From assembly GCA_021413965.1 (NCBI GenBank), contig JAIOPI010000004.1, forward strand, positions 248,001 to 312,000: a stretch of 64,000 nt of DNA. The letters are read 5' to 3'. Shown here piece by piece: positions 35,009 to 44,214 of the stretch. Source of the stretch: Lentisphaerota bacterium (GTDB taxonomy: Bacteria > Verrucomicrobiota > Kiritimatiellia > UBA8416 > JAIOPI01). The translations under genes and the position numbers were made by a program. The notes below the pieces were generated by a model. The model did not search any database and was not told the DNA's origin. It saw nothing but the letters and a program-made list of their open reading frames with translations. How positions within the stretch are numbered: the stretch's first letter is position 1; each line of letters opens with the position of its first letter.

Positions 35009-37309
35009 ATGTGGTACGAACCTTTAACGACGCCGCTGGTCCTGCTGCTGATCAGCGCCCTGCTCGGGCTGCTGCTCATCCATCTGCTGCTCCGCCGGCA
35101 AAGCATCCACGACCGCGCCCAGCTTGGCGTGCTGCGCATGGACCAGGAACGCGTGCGCCTCCATGTCGAGGACATGGAACGGCGCACCGCCGAGCAGGAG
35201 CAGTGGGCCCGAACGCTCCTCAACCGCACCACGGATATCGTCCTCGTGCACAGCGTGAGCGCCAACGGCAAACCGGGCACCTTCATCGAGGTTAACGATG
35301 CCGCCTGCACCATCCTGCGCTACACGCGCGAGCGCTTGCTCTCCATGACCATCTTCGATGTCGAGCATAGCGAACCACCATCCACCATGCGGGCCTACGC
35401 CCGATTGCACGACACGGACAGCACGGTGCGCGGCCTTGCCGCCTTGGAGAACGGCGACCTGATCGAACCGGAGAATGTCATCGAAATGCGCCGGCGCATG
35501 AAGGGCGTTCTCGCCTCCGGGCAGGCGGTGTACGAGCAGACGCTCGTCACCCGCGACGGGCGCCAGATCCCCGTTGAAGTCCATGCCAACCGAGGCGAAC
35601 GCTGGGGCCGGCCCGTCATCTTGCTCTCCATCAAGGATCTGACCGAGCGCCAGGAAACGCTGCAGGCCCTCTCCGATACCGAGCGCCTGTCGCGGGACAT
35701 CTTCGCGCATTCGGCCGTGGGGGCGGTCATCTTCGACGGGGAGCGCGTGATTGCCAACGTTAACCGCATTGCTCTGCGCATGTTTGGCGCGGGCGATCAG
35801 ACCGCCTTTGCGCAGCTGAACCTGTTCGAACCACCGTTTGTGCCGCCGGAACATCAGGAGGCGTTGAACCGCGGCGAGACTGTGCATTTCGAGACCACGC
35901 TCGATTTCGACGACATCCGCCAGCGCGGACTCATCGTCAGCACGCGCACCGGGCGGGCGCATTTTAATGTCTTCATGAATAACCTTGGGCTCGATAAGCA
36001 TTACCAGCCCAAGGGCTATCTGGTGCAAGTGCAGGACTTCACCCAGCGGCGCGAGATTGAACTCGAACTCAAGCAACGCGACCTCCAATTGCGCCAGGCG
36101 CAGAAACTGCAGGCGATTGGCACGCTGGCCGGCGGCGTGGCCCACGACTTCAACAACCTGCTCACCCCGGTGCTCGGATACGCGGAAATGGCCCTCGACC
36201 TGTGCGCGGACAACGAGACGATCCGCGAATACCTGCGCGAAGTCGTTCGCGCCAGCCTGCGCGCCAAGGAACTGGCCAACCAAATCCTGACCTTCAGCCG
36301 CCAGGTGGAGCCGGAAGGCAAGCCCATCCGGCTCATTCCGATTGTGAAAGAAGTCTTGAATCTCCAGCGCGCCACCCTGACCCAAGGCGTCCAAATCTCG
36401 CGCGTGATTCAGACGGATCGCGACATCCTCATCGCCGATCCCTCGCAGTTGCACCAGATCATGATGAACCTCTTCACCAATGCCGCCCACGCCATGCGCG
36501 GTCGCACCGGTGAGATCGAGGTGACCGTCGGCGAGGCCGAAGTGCCGCCGCGTCCACGCGGCCAGTACGCCAACCTGGCCCCCGGCCGTTATCTCAAAGT
36601 ATCGGTCCGCGATGCCGGCATGGGCATCGACCAGGCCGTGGCTGACCGCATTTTTGAACCGTTTTTCACCACCAAGGCGCGCGGCGAAGGAACGGGGATG
36701 GGCCTCGCCGTCGTCCACGGCATTGTGAACAGCCTCAAGGGCCTGATCACCTTTGAAAGCATGCCCGGCGAAGGCACCGTGTTTCACGTCATGCTGCCCG
36801 CCGCCGAAATCAGCGAAGACGCGGCCGAGTCGAGCGAAGATGCCGTCCCGGGCGGGAGCGAGTGCATTCTGTTCGTCGACGACGAGGTCGACATCGTGCG
36901 CATGCAATCGCGAATGCTGGCCTCCCTGGGCTACCGCCCCGTCGTCACGCACCGCAGCACCGAAGCGTTGCGCCTCTACCAGCAGCACCCGGATCGCTAC
37001 CCGCTCATCATCGCGGACCAGGTCATGCCGGAAATGTCCGGACTGGATCTCGCCCGGCATGTACACGACATCCGCCCCGATCAGCCCGTGATAATTTGTT
37101 CCGGATTCGCGGATTCTCTGCCCGTCGAACAGCGCCTGGCGTTTGGCGTGCGCGCCGTGCTTCGAAAGCCAGTCAGCAAGCGCGAACTGGCGCAAGCCAT
37201 CCGGACGGCGCTCGACGAGTCCCCGCCCGCGCGTCTGCCAGCGGATTCCCCTCCGCCCAAGCCGCCTCCTCACGGCGCGCCGGACAGCGGCACGACGGCC
37301 AGCACCTGA
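35009..37309 (+). CDS. membrane-anchored hybrid histidine kinase (PAS-PAS-kinase-receiver)
   Basis: 766 residues from the ATG at 35009; starts at 34931 or 34841 are possible but add a segment before the single membrane helix (about 8-28, LVLLLISALLGLLLIHLLL). Two PAS-like domains follow (about 60-205 and 225-360). The dimerisation helix has GGVAHDFNNLLTPVLG with the phospho-accepting His near residue 378. ATP-binding motifs are MMNLFTNAAHAM, DAGMGI and GTGMGLAVVHG. A C-terminal receiver (about 617-735) has the DDE acidic pair and the phospho-acceptor Asp in IIADQVMPEM. Its output partner is not adjacent. The 3' end overlaps the convergent thpR gene by 40 bases. Confidence 0.9.
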   Translation: MWYEPLTTPLVLLLISALLGLLLIHLLLRRQSIHDRAQLGVLRMDQERVRLHVEDMERRTAEQEQWARTLLNRTTDIVLVHSVSANGKPGTFIEVNDAACTILRYTRERLLSMTIFDVEHSEPPSTMRAYARLHDTDSTVRGLAALENGDLIEPENVIEMRRRMKGVLASGQAVYEQTLVTRDGRQIPVEVHANRGERWGRPVILLSIKDLTERQETLQALSDTERLSRDIFAHSAVGAVIFDGERVIANVNRIALRMFGAGDQTAFAQLNLFEPPFVPPEHQEALNRGETVHFETTLDFDDIRQRGLIVSTRTGRAHFNVFMNNLGLDKHYQPKGYLVQVQDFTQRREIELELKQRDLQLRQAQKLQAIGTLAGGVAHDFNNLLTPVLGYAEMALDLCADNETIREYLREVVRASLRAKELANQILTFSRQVEPEGKPIRLIPIVKEVLNLQRATLTQGVQISRVIQTDRDILIADPSQLHQIMMNLFTNAAHAMRGRTGEIEVTVGEAEVPPRPRGQYANLAPGRYLKVSVRDAGMGIDQAVADRIFEPFFTTKARGEGTGMGLAVVHGIVNSLKGLITFESMPGEGTVFHVMLPAAEISEDAAESSEDAVPGGSECILFVDDEVDIVRMQSRMLASLGYRPVVTHRSTEALRLYQQHPDRYPLIIADQVMPEMSGLDLARHVHDIRPDQPVIICSGFADSLPVEQRLAFGVRAVLRKPVSKRELAQAIRTALDESPPARLPADSPPPKPPPHGAPDSGTTAST

Positions 37310-37860
37310 TAGTGGGCGCCAGCGCTGCCCAGCAGGCTCTGCATGACCACCACCTGGCTGGCGGACTGTTCCCCCAGCGGCATGGCCGCATCCTTCTGCA
37401 TGGCCGCCAGTAAGGCGTCACGCCCTCGACCGGAGCGCACGCGCCCGAGTGTGACGTGCGGCCGGTACGGCCGGGATTCCAGCGCAATGGCACAGGCACG
37501 GGCGGCACTTGCCACACCCAGTTGAAGCGCCATCAGGGCCGGGGGCGCAAGCACTCCCGCCCAAATCACCCGCGGCGAGGACGCCGAACCGAAGTGGCCG
37601 ACCCCCTCGAATGCAATCCGAAGTGACGCCATCGTCGATACGCGGCAGACCAGCTCAGCCTGCAAGCCCGTGACCGCCGTGGCGGGTATGTCGCCAAGAA
37701 ACGCGAGCGACAGATGAAAGTTCTCCGGCGGCACCCAGCCGACATGGGATCCGGAACGCTTGAGACGGGCCTGCAGGCGCGCCATGGCCGCCCGCACAGT
37801 CTCACTGAGCTCGATGGCGACAAACGCCCGCACGACGTCGGTCGCTGCGTCTGCTGTCAT
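37270..37860 (-). CDS. thpR: RNA 2',3'-cyclic phosphodiesterase (2H family)
   Basis: 196 residues, normal for LigT/ThpR. The two HxT/S-x active-site motifs of the 2H phosphoesterase family are HLSL (His49) and HVTL (His135), each on a beta strand, with RAFVAIELSE at the start and VPPENFHLSLAFLG as the classic family block. It opens 2',3'-cyclic phosphate RNA ends. The gene ends inside the tail of the hybrid kinase gene on the other strand (40 bases shared) and begins 25 bases downstream of the hypothetical gene at 37886. Confidence 0.92.
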   Translation of the reverse strand: MTADAATDVVRAFVAIELSETVRAAMARLQARLKRSGSHVGWVPPENFHLSLAFLGDIPATAVTGLQAELVCRVSTMASLRIAFEGVGHFGSASSPRVIWAGVLAPPALMALQLGVASAARACAIALESRPYRPHVTLGRVRSGRGRDALLAAMQKDAAMPLGEQSASQVVVMQSLLGSAGAHYQVLAVVPLSGAP

Positions 37861-37885
37861 GCGGGGAGCCCCCGCACTCCGGACC

Positions 37886-38314
37886 CTACTCGTTCAGGAC
37901 GCGCTTCCGGTAGTGCTCGAGGAAGTTCTGGATAATCTCATCGGAGGTCACATCCCGCAGCGTATAATCCGGCTTGCCGCTGCGAAACATGTTCTCCGAG
38001 CGCAGCAGGCGCAGGCCTTTGCGCTCGCGCGATCGCACTTCGGCAAAGGGGACGACGCCGATGGGGAACATGCGCCCTTGGACACGGTACGTCATTTCTT
38101 CCTCGCCGCCGGAGGTAACCAGCAGGGCCGCCGATGTGGCCGCGTGGCGAATGGTCACCTGGCGGCCGTGGCGCTCCAATTCGAGACGGATCTGTTCAAA
38201 CGCCGGCACAACAACGTCGGCGACAAACCGCCCGAGCTCGGAACCGCGCGTTTCCACCTTCTGCGCTTCCGCCCGATTGAGCGAAGCACCCAAATCTTCT
38301 CGCCAGTCCGCCAT
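37886..38314 (-). CDS. hypothetical cytoplasmic protein, 142 aa
   Basis: The ATG at 38314 is chosen because GAGGAGG precedes it by eight bases. The protein starts MADWREDLGASLNRAEAQK, has a helical N-terminal part, a beta-rich centre with a conserved-looking TYRVQGRMFPIGVVPFAEV segment and a C-terminal helix ending in basic residues. No signal peptide or membrane segment. I do not recognise a family. Its position just upstream of thpR on the same strand suggests co-transcription with it. Confidence 0.65.
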   Translation of the reverse strand: MADWREDLGASLNRAEAQKVETRGSELGRFVADVVVPAFEQIRLELERHGRQVTIRHAATSAALLVTSGGEEEMTYRVQGRMFPIGVVPFAEVRSRERKGLRLLRSENMFRSGKPDYTLRDVTSDEIIQNFLEHYRKRVLNE

Positions 38315-38501
38315 GCCAACCGCCTCCTCGCGCCCCTTGGTGTCTTCCACGGGTTCACTATAGCAGCCAGCCCCCCCGTCTCGCAAGGCGATAGCAGTGG
38401 CACCGCGCGCTCGCGGGGTGGAGACATGCCCAAACGGGGGACTGTCGACGCGCCCGGACGCCGGCGTCCGGATCCTGTGGATGTGGAGGCCTAGCGCGCG
38501 C

Positions 38502-39743
38502 TCAGACGACGGGCTTGACCGGCAGCAGGACACTCATCACGGTGCCCTGCCCCACGGTGCTCTGGACATCGATCAGCCCCTGGTGTTCTTCGACAATTCG
38601 CCGGGCAATGACGGTGCCCAACCCCGTGCCTTTGCCCTTGGGTTTCGTCGTATAGTAGGGCTCAAACATCCGCGCCAGCACGTCAGGCGGCATGCCGCAG
38701 CCGTTGTCGGCGATCCGGATCTCGATGAAGGCCCCCTTGCGCTCGCAGGACAACATGATGCGCCCCAGACCTGGCGTCACGGCATCAATGGCGTTGGAGA
38801 TGAGGTTGTGGATGGCGCGCACCAGCTGGGCATGGCTTCCCTGCACCACGGCACCACCATCGTCCACCTCGTACTCCATCTTCACGTCGACGGCCGACAC
38901 CAGCGGCTCAACGCTCATGACCAGGTCTTCCACCAATTTCGCCACGGGCACGGGGGCGAACTGCCCCAGCCCGGTCTTGTCCGCGTTCTGCCAGAGCTGC
39001 GCCAAGTCGTAGCAGCGGCGGAGGTTCTTCTCGATAACTTCAAGATAATCGGCCGTCTGCTCAAACTCCCCGCCCAGCATGACGCGCGCTTTGTCGAGCT
39101 GCTGGTCCAGGAGATTGATGTACCCCATCACGATCATCAGGGGATTGCGAAGGTCATGCGCAAATTCAGCAGACGTCTGCCCCAGCGCGGCCAGCCGATC
39201 CTTGGCCGCCAGGTCCTCCACCAGCCGGCTGTTCATGTCCTGCAGTTCCTTGAGCATCCGCACGCGCTTGCGCTCCATGTGCGATCGCATCGTGAAACGG
39301 TTGACGAGGTTGAGCATGGTCGTCGTGTCAAACGGCTTGCTGATGTAATCGTTCGCGCCCAGCCGCAGCGCCTCCTGCGCCGTCTCCAGGGCCCCGAATC
39401 CGGTGAGCATGACCACCGAGGTCAGCGCATCGAGCGCCCGCAGCTCGCGCAGGCCTTGGATGCCCGTTTTGCCCGGCATCCGGATGTCGAGAATGACCAG
39501 GTCGGGCTTGTCACGTTTAAAGGCCTCCACGCCGGCATCGACGTTGTCGGCGCACGTGACGTCGTAGGCCGCCTTCAGCAGGAACCGCAGGCTCTCACGC
39601 GGTCCGCGCTCGTCGTCAATCACGAGCACCTTCAACCGCTCGCCCGCGGCAGGCAGCCCCCCCGGCCCCGGGCGCAGCACGGCGGGAGGTCCCCCCGCCG
39701 GATGCTCACTGGCCCCCGCCGTCTCGCGCTTGTTCACGTCCAT
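38502..39743 (-). CDS. receiver-histidine kinase protein, copy 1
   Basis: 413 residues. After a Gly/Pro-rich N-terminus (1-35) comes a receiver domain (about 37-155) with IDDE and phospho-acceptor Asp86 in VILDIRMPGK and the Lys in SKPFD. A coiled linker leads to a kinase core with His196 in SAEFAHDLRNPLMIVMGYI, and ATPase motifs NLISNAIDAV, DNGCGMPPDVL and KGTGLGTVIARRI. Receiver-then-kinase order makes this a phosphorelay element whose kinase may be controlled by its own receiver. It is a close paralogue of the gene directly upstream on the same strand, collinear over receiver, linker and kinase. No membrane segment, so cytoplasmic. Confidence 0.92.
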   Translation of the reverse strand: MDVNKRETAGASEHPAGGPPAVLRPGPGGLPAAGERLKVLVIDDERGPRESLRFLLKAAYDVTCADNVDAGVEAFKRDKPDLVILDIRMPGKTGIQGLRELRALDALTSVVMLTGFGALETAQEALRLGANDYISKPFDTTTMLNLVNRFTMRSHMERKRVRMLKELQDMNSRLVEDLAAKDRLAALGQTSAEFAHDLRNPLMIVMGYINLLDQQLDKARVMLGGEFEQTADYLEVIEKNLRRCYDLAQLWQNADKTGLGQFAPVPVAKLVEDLVMSVEPLVSAVDVKMEYEVDDGGAVVQGSHAQLVRAIHNLISNAIDAVTPGLGRIMLSCERKGAFIEIRIADNGCGMPPDVLARMFEPYYTTKPKGKGTGLGTVIARRIVEEHQGLIDVQSTVGQGTVMSVLLPVKPVV

Positions 39744-39789
39744 ATGCCACTCGATGGGCGACTCACCGACGGCGCCCCACGTCGATCAA

Positions 39790-40959
39790 TCAAGAGAGTG
39801 CCGAGACCGACTCGCTCATCACAGGCAGCTTGACCCCCACCGTGGTGCCACTCCCGACTGCGCTGGTCACCGTGATGGTGCCGCCGTGCTCTTCCACAAT
39901 GCGATGGGCGATCACCGTCCCCAGCCCCGTCCCCTTCCCCTTCGGCTTGGTCGTGTAGTAGGGCTCGAACATGCGTTTGAGGACTTCCGGTGACATCCCG
40001 CTGCCATTGTCCGTGACCTTGATCTCGACGAAGGAATCCGAGTAGATGCAACTCAGCCGGATGACGCCAACGCCCGGCGTGACGGCATCAATGGCATTGG
40101 AAATGACATTATGAATGGCCCTAACCAGCTGCGCATGGCTGCCGTTGATGACGGCGCCGCCATCTTCAATGCTGTACTCCATCGTCACGTCGGCGGCGGC
40201 CATGAGCGGCTCCACACTCATCACCAGGTCCTCTATCATCGACGCCACCGGCACCGGCTTGAACTGCCCCAGGTCGCCCTTGTTGGCATTCTGCCACAGC
40301 TGGGCCAGGTCGTAGCAGCGGTGCAGATTCTTCTCGATGACCTCCAGGTAATCCGCCGCCTGCTCGAACTCGTTACCCAACATGTCGCGGGCCTTGGCCA
40401 GTTGCTGATCCAACATGTTGATGTACCCCATCACGATCATCAGGGGGTTGCGCAGGTCGTGCGCGAATTCGGCTGACGTCTGCCCGAGGTTGGCCAGCCT
40501 CTCCTTCGCCGCCAGATCCTCCACCAGCCGGCTGTTCATGTCCTGCAACTCCCGCAACATCCTCACGCGCTTGCGCTCCATGTGCGATCGCTGCGTGAAT
40601 CGGCTCGCCAGGCTCAACATGGCGGACGTGTCGAAGGGCTTGTTCACGTAATCGTTGGCGCCAAGGCGGATCGCCTCCTGGGCGGTTTCCAGAGCGCCGA
40701 AGCCGGTCAGCATGATCACCGACGTCAGGGCGTCCTGGGCGCGCAGTTCCCGCAGCCCCTGTATGCCGTTTTTGCCCGGCATGCGGATGTCCATGATGAT
40801 TAAATCGGGATGCGACTCGCGGGCCTGTTGAACACCGCGATCGACACAATCGGCGCAGATGACGTCGTAGTCGTTTTTCAGGAGGAAGCGGAGGCTCTCG
40901 CGCGTGCCAATTTCATCGTCGATCACGAGAATTTTCGGACGTTCGGTGCTGCAAACCAT
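39790..40959 (-). CDS. receiver-histidine kinase protein, copy 2
   Basis: 389 residues from the ATG at 40959 (GGGGGG before it); an open frame to 41424 runs into unrelated sequence. Same plan as copy 1: receiver with Asp57 in LIIMDIRMPGK, linker beginning RSHMERKRVRML, kinase with His167 in SAEFAHDLRNPLMIVMGYI, and ATPase motifs NVISNAIDAV, DNGSGMSPEVL and KGTGLGTVIAHRI. The two copies share long identical stretches, so they arose by tandem duplication; they differ mainly at the N-terminus and in the C-terminal ATPase tail. The gap to copy 1 is 46 bases, consistent with one transcript. Confidence 0.92.
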   Translation of the reverse strand: MVCSTERPKILVIDDEIGTRESLRFLLKNDYDVICADCVDRGVQQARESHPDLIIMDIRMPGKNGIQGLRELRAQDALTSVIMLTGFGALETAQEAIRLGANDYVNKPFDTSAMLSLASRFTQRSHMERKRVRMLRELQDMNSRLVEDLAAKERLANLGQTSAEFAHDLRNPLMIVMGYINMLDQQLAKARDMLGNEFEQAADYLEVIEKNLHRCYDLAQLWQNANKGDLGQFKPVPVASMIEDLVMSVEPLMAAADVTMEYSIEDGGAVINGSHAQLVRAIHNVISNAIDAVTPGVGVIRLSCIYSDSFVEIKVTDNGSGMSPEVLKRMFEPYYTTKPKGKGTGLGTVIAHRIVEEHGGTITVTSAVGSGTTVGVKLPVMSESVSALS

Positions 40960-41203
40960 GGTACCCCCCGTCTTTCCCTGCTCATGCGGGTCCCGCACAG
41001 ACTGACAGATACCCGTCTTTAAGCACGTAGTGTGCCATGAGGGCACATCGCGCCAGGAACCCCGAATTGGGTGCCAGATTCGCGTTTGTAGATTGAGACG
41101 GACGCCGCCAGGCGTGCGGACGTCCATTCTCGCGCAGCAGCGAACGGAAATGTACCTGAGGCCCGTAGGGATTGCGGCGGGCCGTGCCACGTGCGAATCC
41201 CCC

Positions 41204-42811
41204 TCACACCAGGTTGTAACGGCCGGGGGCAATGATCCGGTTCGGATCCAGAACCTGCTTGAGATCGCGCACGGTCTTCCAGAATTCGTCTGCGGGATCG
41301 ATGACCGAGCCCATTTCCTGCACGCCGACGCGATAGGGCATCCACCCCCGCGCCACACAGGCCTCGTGCAGCGCATGCGACGCCTCGTGCGCCCGGGCAA
41401 CATGCTCCCCGGACTTGGCGTCAAATGCCAAGTTGATAACCGCCTCGAGGGCGCGCTGGTCTACCATGTTGAACGTGACGTAGGCCTCGAAACCGAATCT
41501 GCCATAGATTTGATTGGTCAGCATCACGAGTTCCTGCGCCAGCGCACCATCCAGCGGGATGAATGGCAGGCAATACAGCATGCCCCAGCCTTCCGAATCC
41601 GGGTCCTGATCGGGCCGAGAGGCGAGTACCCCGAGCGCCCAGTTCAGGCTCTTGAGCGGCTCGTCGGTCGGCGTTCCCGTCGCCAGACCGAAATAGGGCG
41701 CCAGCCCGGGCACGATCAAGGCTTTACGCTTCCCCCACGCCGTGAAGCGCGTAACGGCAACAACGGCTCGGGCCACACTCAGAACCTTCTCGCTTAGAAA
41801 AATCAGCCGGCCCTGCCCCCTAAGCGCGCGCGCCGTTTCGCGCTGCGCCACGCGCACCTGCGCGCGCGTACCCATAATGCCCCACACCGCGCTCCACACC
41901 CCAAACCCTTCCAACGCCAGAAGCTCACGCACCTGGCGTTGCAGGTCGGACGTCGCTACGCCCCTCGCCGCAAGCCGCTCCGCCACGCTGGCCCCCATCG
42001 CCAGGTGGGTGCGATTCCGATTGCCCAAATGCACGACCGTCTGGATCACGTCTCGCGCGCGCAACGCACCGAGCGCATCCACGCATTGCGGCAACTGGCG
42101 CTCATCCACGATAGAGAATACGGCGGCCACATGATGCTCGCGCTTGGGCAGCAGCGGAACGCCGGCCGATGTGACCACGCCGTAGTTCGACTGGCTGAAC
42201 AGCCCGCTGAGGTCGGGGCCGATGCCATGCCGGTAAATGTGCGCCGTCTTGGCCCCGTCGATGTGGCCAAATCCGGTCCGCAGCAGGCGCCCATTCCCCA
42301 ACACGACTTCCATGGCGGTGAGCGTGTCGGCCCGCGTGGCAAAGTAGCCGATGCCTCGCTCCAGCGTGTTGCCGATCAGGCTCGTGTTACGCCCCGCCCC
42401 GGTCACGTTGACGATCAACGGAAGGCCCTTCGCCGCCAAATGGTCCGCGAGTTGGCCTTGCGTCACGCCGGGTTCGACCACCGCATAGTAGTGCCCCGCA
42501 TTCACCTCGAGGATGCGGTTCATTCGCCCCAGATCGATCACCACCTGGCCGTCGCTCACCGGCACGCGGGAGCCAAGGCCAAGATTCCGGCCCGTGCTGA
42601 TTGGATACAGGGGCGTGCGACACTGGTTAGCCACACGCACGATTTCCAGCACGTCCGCTGTCGACCCCGGCCGCAGCACGGCCGGAATCTGCCGCCGCAA
42701 TCCACTGACATTGGCCAGATAAGGTTTGAGATCGCGCTCGGATGTCAGAACGTGCTCGGCTCCGATTGCTGCGGCCCACAGGGGCAGCGCCTGCACCAGG
42801 GATGATTCCAT
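41204..42811 (-). CDS. VAO/4-cresol dehydrogenase-family FAD-linked oxidase
   Basis: 535 residues from the ATG at 42811, preceded by GGAGG at nine bases. The FAD-binding PCMH domain has PLYPISTGRNLGLGSRVP and the GAGRNTSLIGNTLERGIGYF block, and VVEPGVTQGQL is typical of the VAO family. The C-terminal cap domain has IYGRFGFEAYVTFN and ends with LKQVLDPNRIIAPGRYNLV, the usual family ending. Relatives oxidise para-alkyl phenols (4-cresol, vanillyl alcohol, eugenol). No cytochrome partner gene is adjacent. It follows the O-methyltransferase gene by 26 bases, so an aromatic substrate processed by both enzymes is a reasonable inference. Confidence 0.85.
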   Translation of the reverse strand: MESSLVQALPLWAAAIGAEHVLTSERDLKPYLANVSGLRRQIPAVLRPGSTADVLEIVRVANQCRTPLYPISTGRNLGLGSRVPVSDGQVVIDLGRMNRILEVNAGHYYAVVEPGVTQGQLADHLAAKGLPLIVNVTGAGRNTSLIGNTLERGIGYFATRADTLTAMEVVLGNGRLLRTGFGHIDGAKTAHIYRHGIGPDLSGLFSQSNYGVVTSAGVPLLPKREHHVAAVFSIVDERQLPQCVDALGALRARDVIQTVVHLGNRNRTHLAMGASVAERLAARGVATSDLQRQVRELLALEGFGVWSAVWGIMGTRAQVRVAQRETARALRGQGRLIFLSEKVLSVARAVVAVTRFTAWGKRKALIVPGLAPYFGLATGTPTDEPLKSLNWALGVLASRPDQDPDSEGWGMLYCLPFIPLDGALAQELVMLTNQIYGRFGFEAYVTFNMVDQRALEAVINLAFDAKSGEHVARAHEASHALHEACVARGWMPYRVGVQEMGSVIDPADEFWKTVRDLKQVLDPNRIIAPGRYNLV

Positions 42812-42837
42812 GAGATCGAACCTCCAACCGTGACGCT

Positions 42838-43872
42838 TCACTTGGTGGCGATCAACAGACTGTGATCCTGCGGCAATCCCGTCACGCGCCGGACACTCGC
42901 GAAACCGGCATCCTTAAACCACCCCTGGAAATCCAGCCACGAATAGAGCATGCCCTCCCCCGTGGCAATCGTCAGGAAATAGGGCGATCCCAGCGCTGTT
43001 CCGATCGGGCCGGTATCATCCTCATTGCCCATCATGCCGAAAATCAGCACGACACCACCAGGCGGCAACGCATCAAAACTCTTCCGGATAATCTGGCCGT
43101 TTCGCTCCGGCGAGTAAATGGTGAACATGTGGGAATATAGAATCGCATCTACCCCGGACGGGTACGGGGTGGTGAAAAGGTTGCCCACGTGTGTGTCGAT
43201 CTGGCCTTGGAAGGCGTGACACCGCACGTTCTCTTCAGCCAGGCCGCAAACGGACGCCGAGTCAAACACGGTCACTCGCAAGCTCGGAAAGCGGCGGACA
43301 AAGGCAATCGCGTTTGTGCCATCGCCCCCCCCCACATCTAACAGGTGCGTCACCTGGCTGAGATCCACCGCCTCCACCAGGCACGGGTTGGCATGGGAAG
43401 ACAATGAACTCATGGCCTCTTGGAAAATCTTCTCGGTTTCCGGATGGCTCTGCAACCGCTCGTAGAGCGTGTTGCCCTTGCCCGGAAAGCGGCGCAAGCC
43501 GACGTTCCGATTTTCCTTCAGCGACGCAACGAAATCCTCCAGCCCACCGTACACAATATGGCGCTGCCACCCCAGCACCTTGGCCATACTGCCCGGCTTA
43601 TCCCTGACCAAAAGCTCCTCCGCCACTTGCGAATTGAAATAGGCCGTGCCGCATTTTTCGATCACCCCGAGGGCGGTCAACCCCACCAGCAGGATTCTGG
43701 CCGGCTGCGCCTGTATGCTCAGACCTTCGGCAACGGCCTCCCGAGTCGCGCCAGGCGAGGCGGCCAAGAGGTCGTACAGGCCCAAATCAACTCCTGCCCA
43801 CAGCAATTGGAACGCCGCATGCCCCTGCGCTATCAGGTTCAGTTGCTCTCGATCCAAAGGTTGCCGTGCCAT
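42838..43872 (-). CDS. SAM-dependent O-methyltransferase (dimerisation domain type)
   Basis: 344 residues. The N-terminal helical dimerisation domain (about 10-100) has ARILLVGLTALGVIEK, resembling the winged-helix part of plant and bacterial small-molecule O-methyltransferases. Motif I, LLDVGGGDGTN, starts near residue 177, followed by VTVFDSASVC and a motif with ALPPGGVVLIFGMM. Bacterial relatives act on phenols, isoprenoids or pigments. The Gly-rich motif I is coded by a run of nine G (43325-43333). The gene is upstream of, and 26 bases from, the VAO-type oxidase gene. Confidence 0.88.
   Translation of the reverse strand: MARQPLDREQLNLIAQGHAAFQLLWAGVDLGLYDLLAASPGATREAVAEGLSIQAQPARILLVGLTALGVIEKCGTAYFNSQVAEELLVRDKPGSMAKVLGWQRHIVYGGLEDFVASLKENRNVGLRRFPGKGNTLYERLQSHPETEKIFQEAMSSLSSHANPCLVEAVDLSQVTHLLDVGGGDGTNAIAFVRRFPSLRVTVFDSASVCGLAEENVRCHAFQGQIDTHVGNLFTTPYPSGVDAILYSHMFTIYSPERNGQIIRKSFDALPPGGVVLIFGMMGNEDDTGPIGTALGSPYFLTIATGEGMLYSWLDFQGWFKDAGFASVRRVTGLPQDHSLLIATK
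43325..43333. repeat. nine-base homopolymer in the SAM-binding motif codons
   Basis: Nine C on the plus strand read as part of GTG GGG GGG GGC in the minus-strand methyltransferase gene, coding Val-Gly-Gly-Gly of motif I. A one-base slip would destroy the enzyme. Confidence 0.85.
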
Positions 43873-44214
43873 AGCCCGCTTCCTCCGTGTTCACGCCCGC
43901 GCCGACGACGCGCCGACACTGATCGAACGTTTGCGCGATCATTGCATGGTTCCGCGTGACCGAAAAGGGGTATCGTAGTCTTGCAGGACCTCCCATCGAG
44001 CCATGTGCATTGGCATGGGACAGCGAAACGGGATAATACGGCGCGGCCTGAAAGCGCGCGAGCGCAAGATTACTCGTAGGATTACGATGTTGGCTTCCGC
44101 CCTATGATCGCGGGAACGGCGGTACCGGCAGCCCGCGGGAGGGAGGGGGCGGCGAGGATGCGTTAGGAACCTAGTGGCCCGGCTGCCAACCGGGTCCACT
44201 AGGGGCACTGACGG
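43873..44214. other. 342-base intergenic region between methyltransferase and fadL-type genes
   Basis: No gene is supported here. The part near 44170-44203 holds a hairpin that probably ends the fadL-type transcript; the remainder presumably carries the promoter of the methyltransferase-oxidase pair, but I see no convincing hexamers. Confidence 0.6.
44170..44203 (-). terminator. probable terminator hairpin after the FadL-type gene
   Basis: An 8-base perfect outer stem (44170-44177 with 44196-44203) continues as a 5-base stem (44178-44182 with 44190-44194) with one bulged base and a 7-base loop. On the minus strand it lies 11 bases past the stop codon and is followed by TTCCTAAC, a weak T tract. 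Confidence 0.55.
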
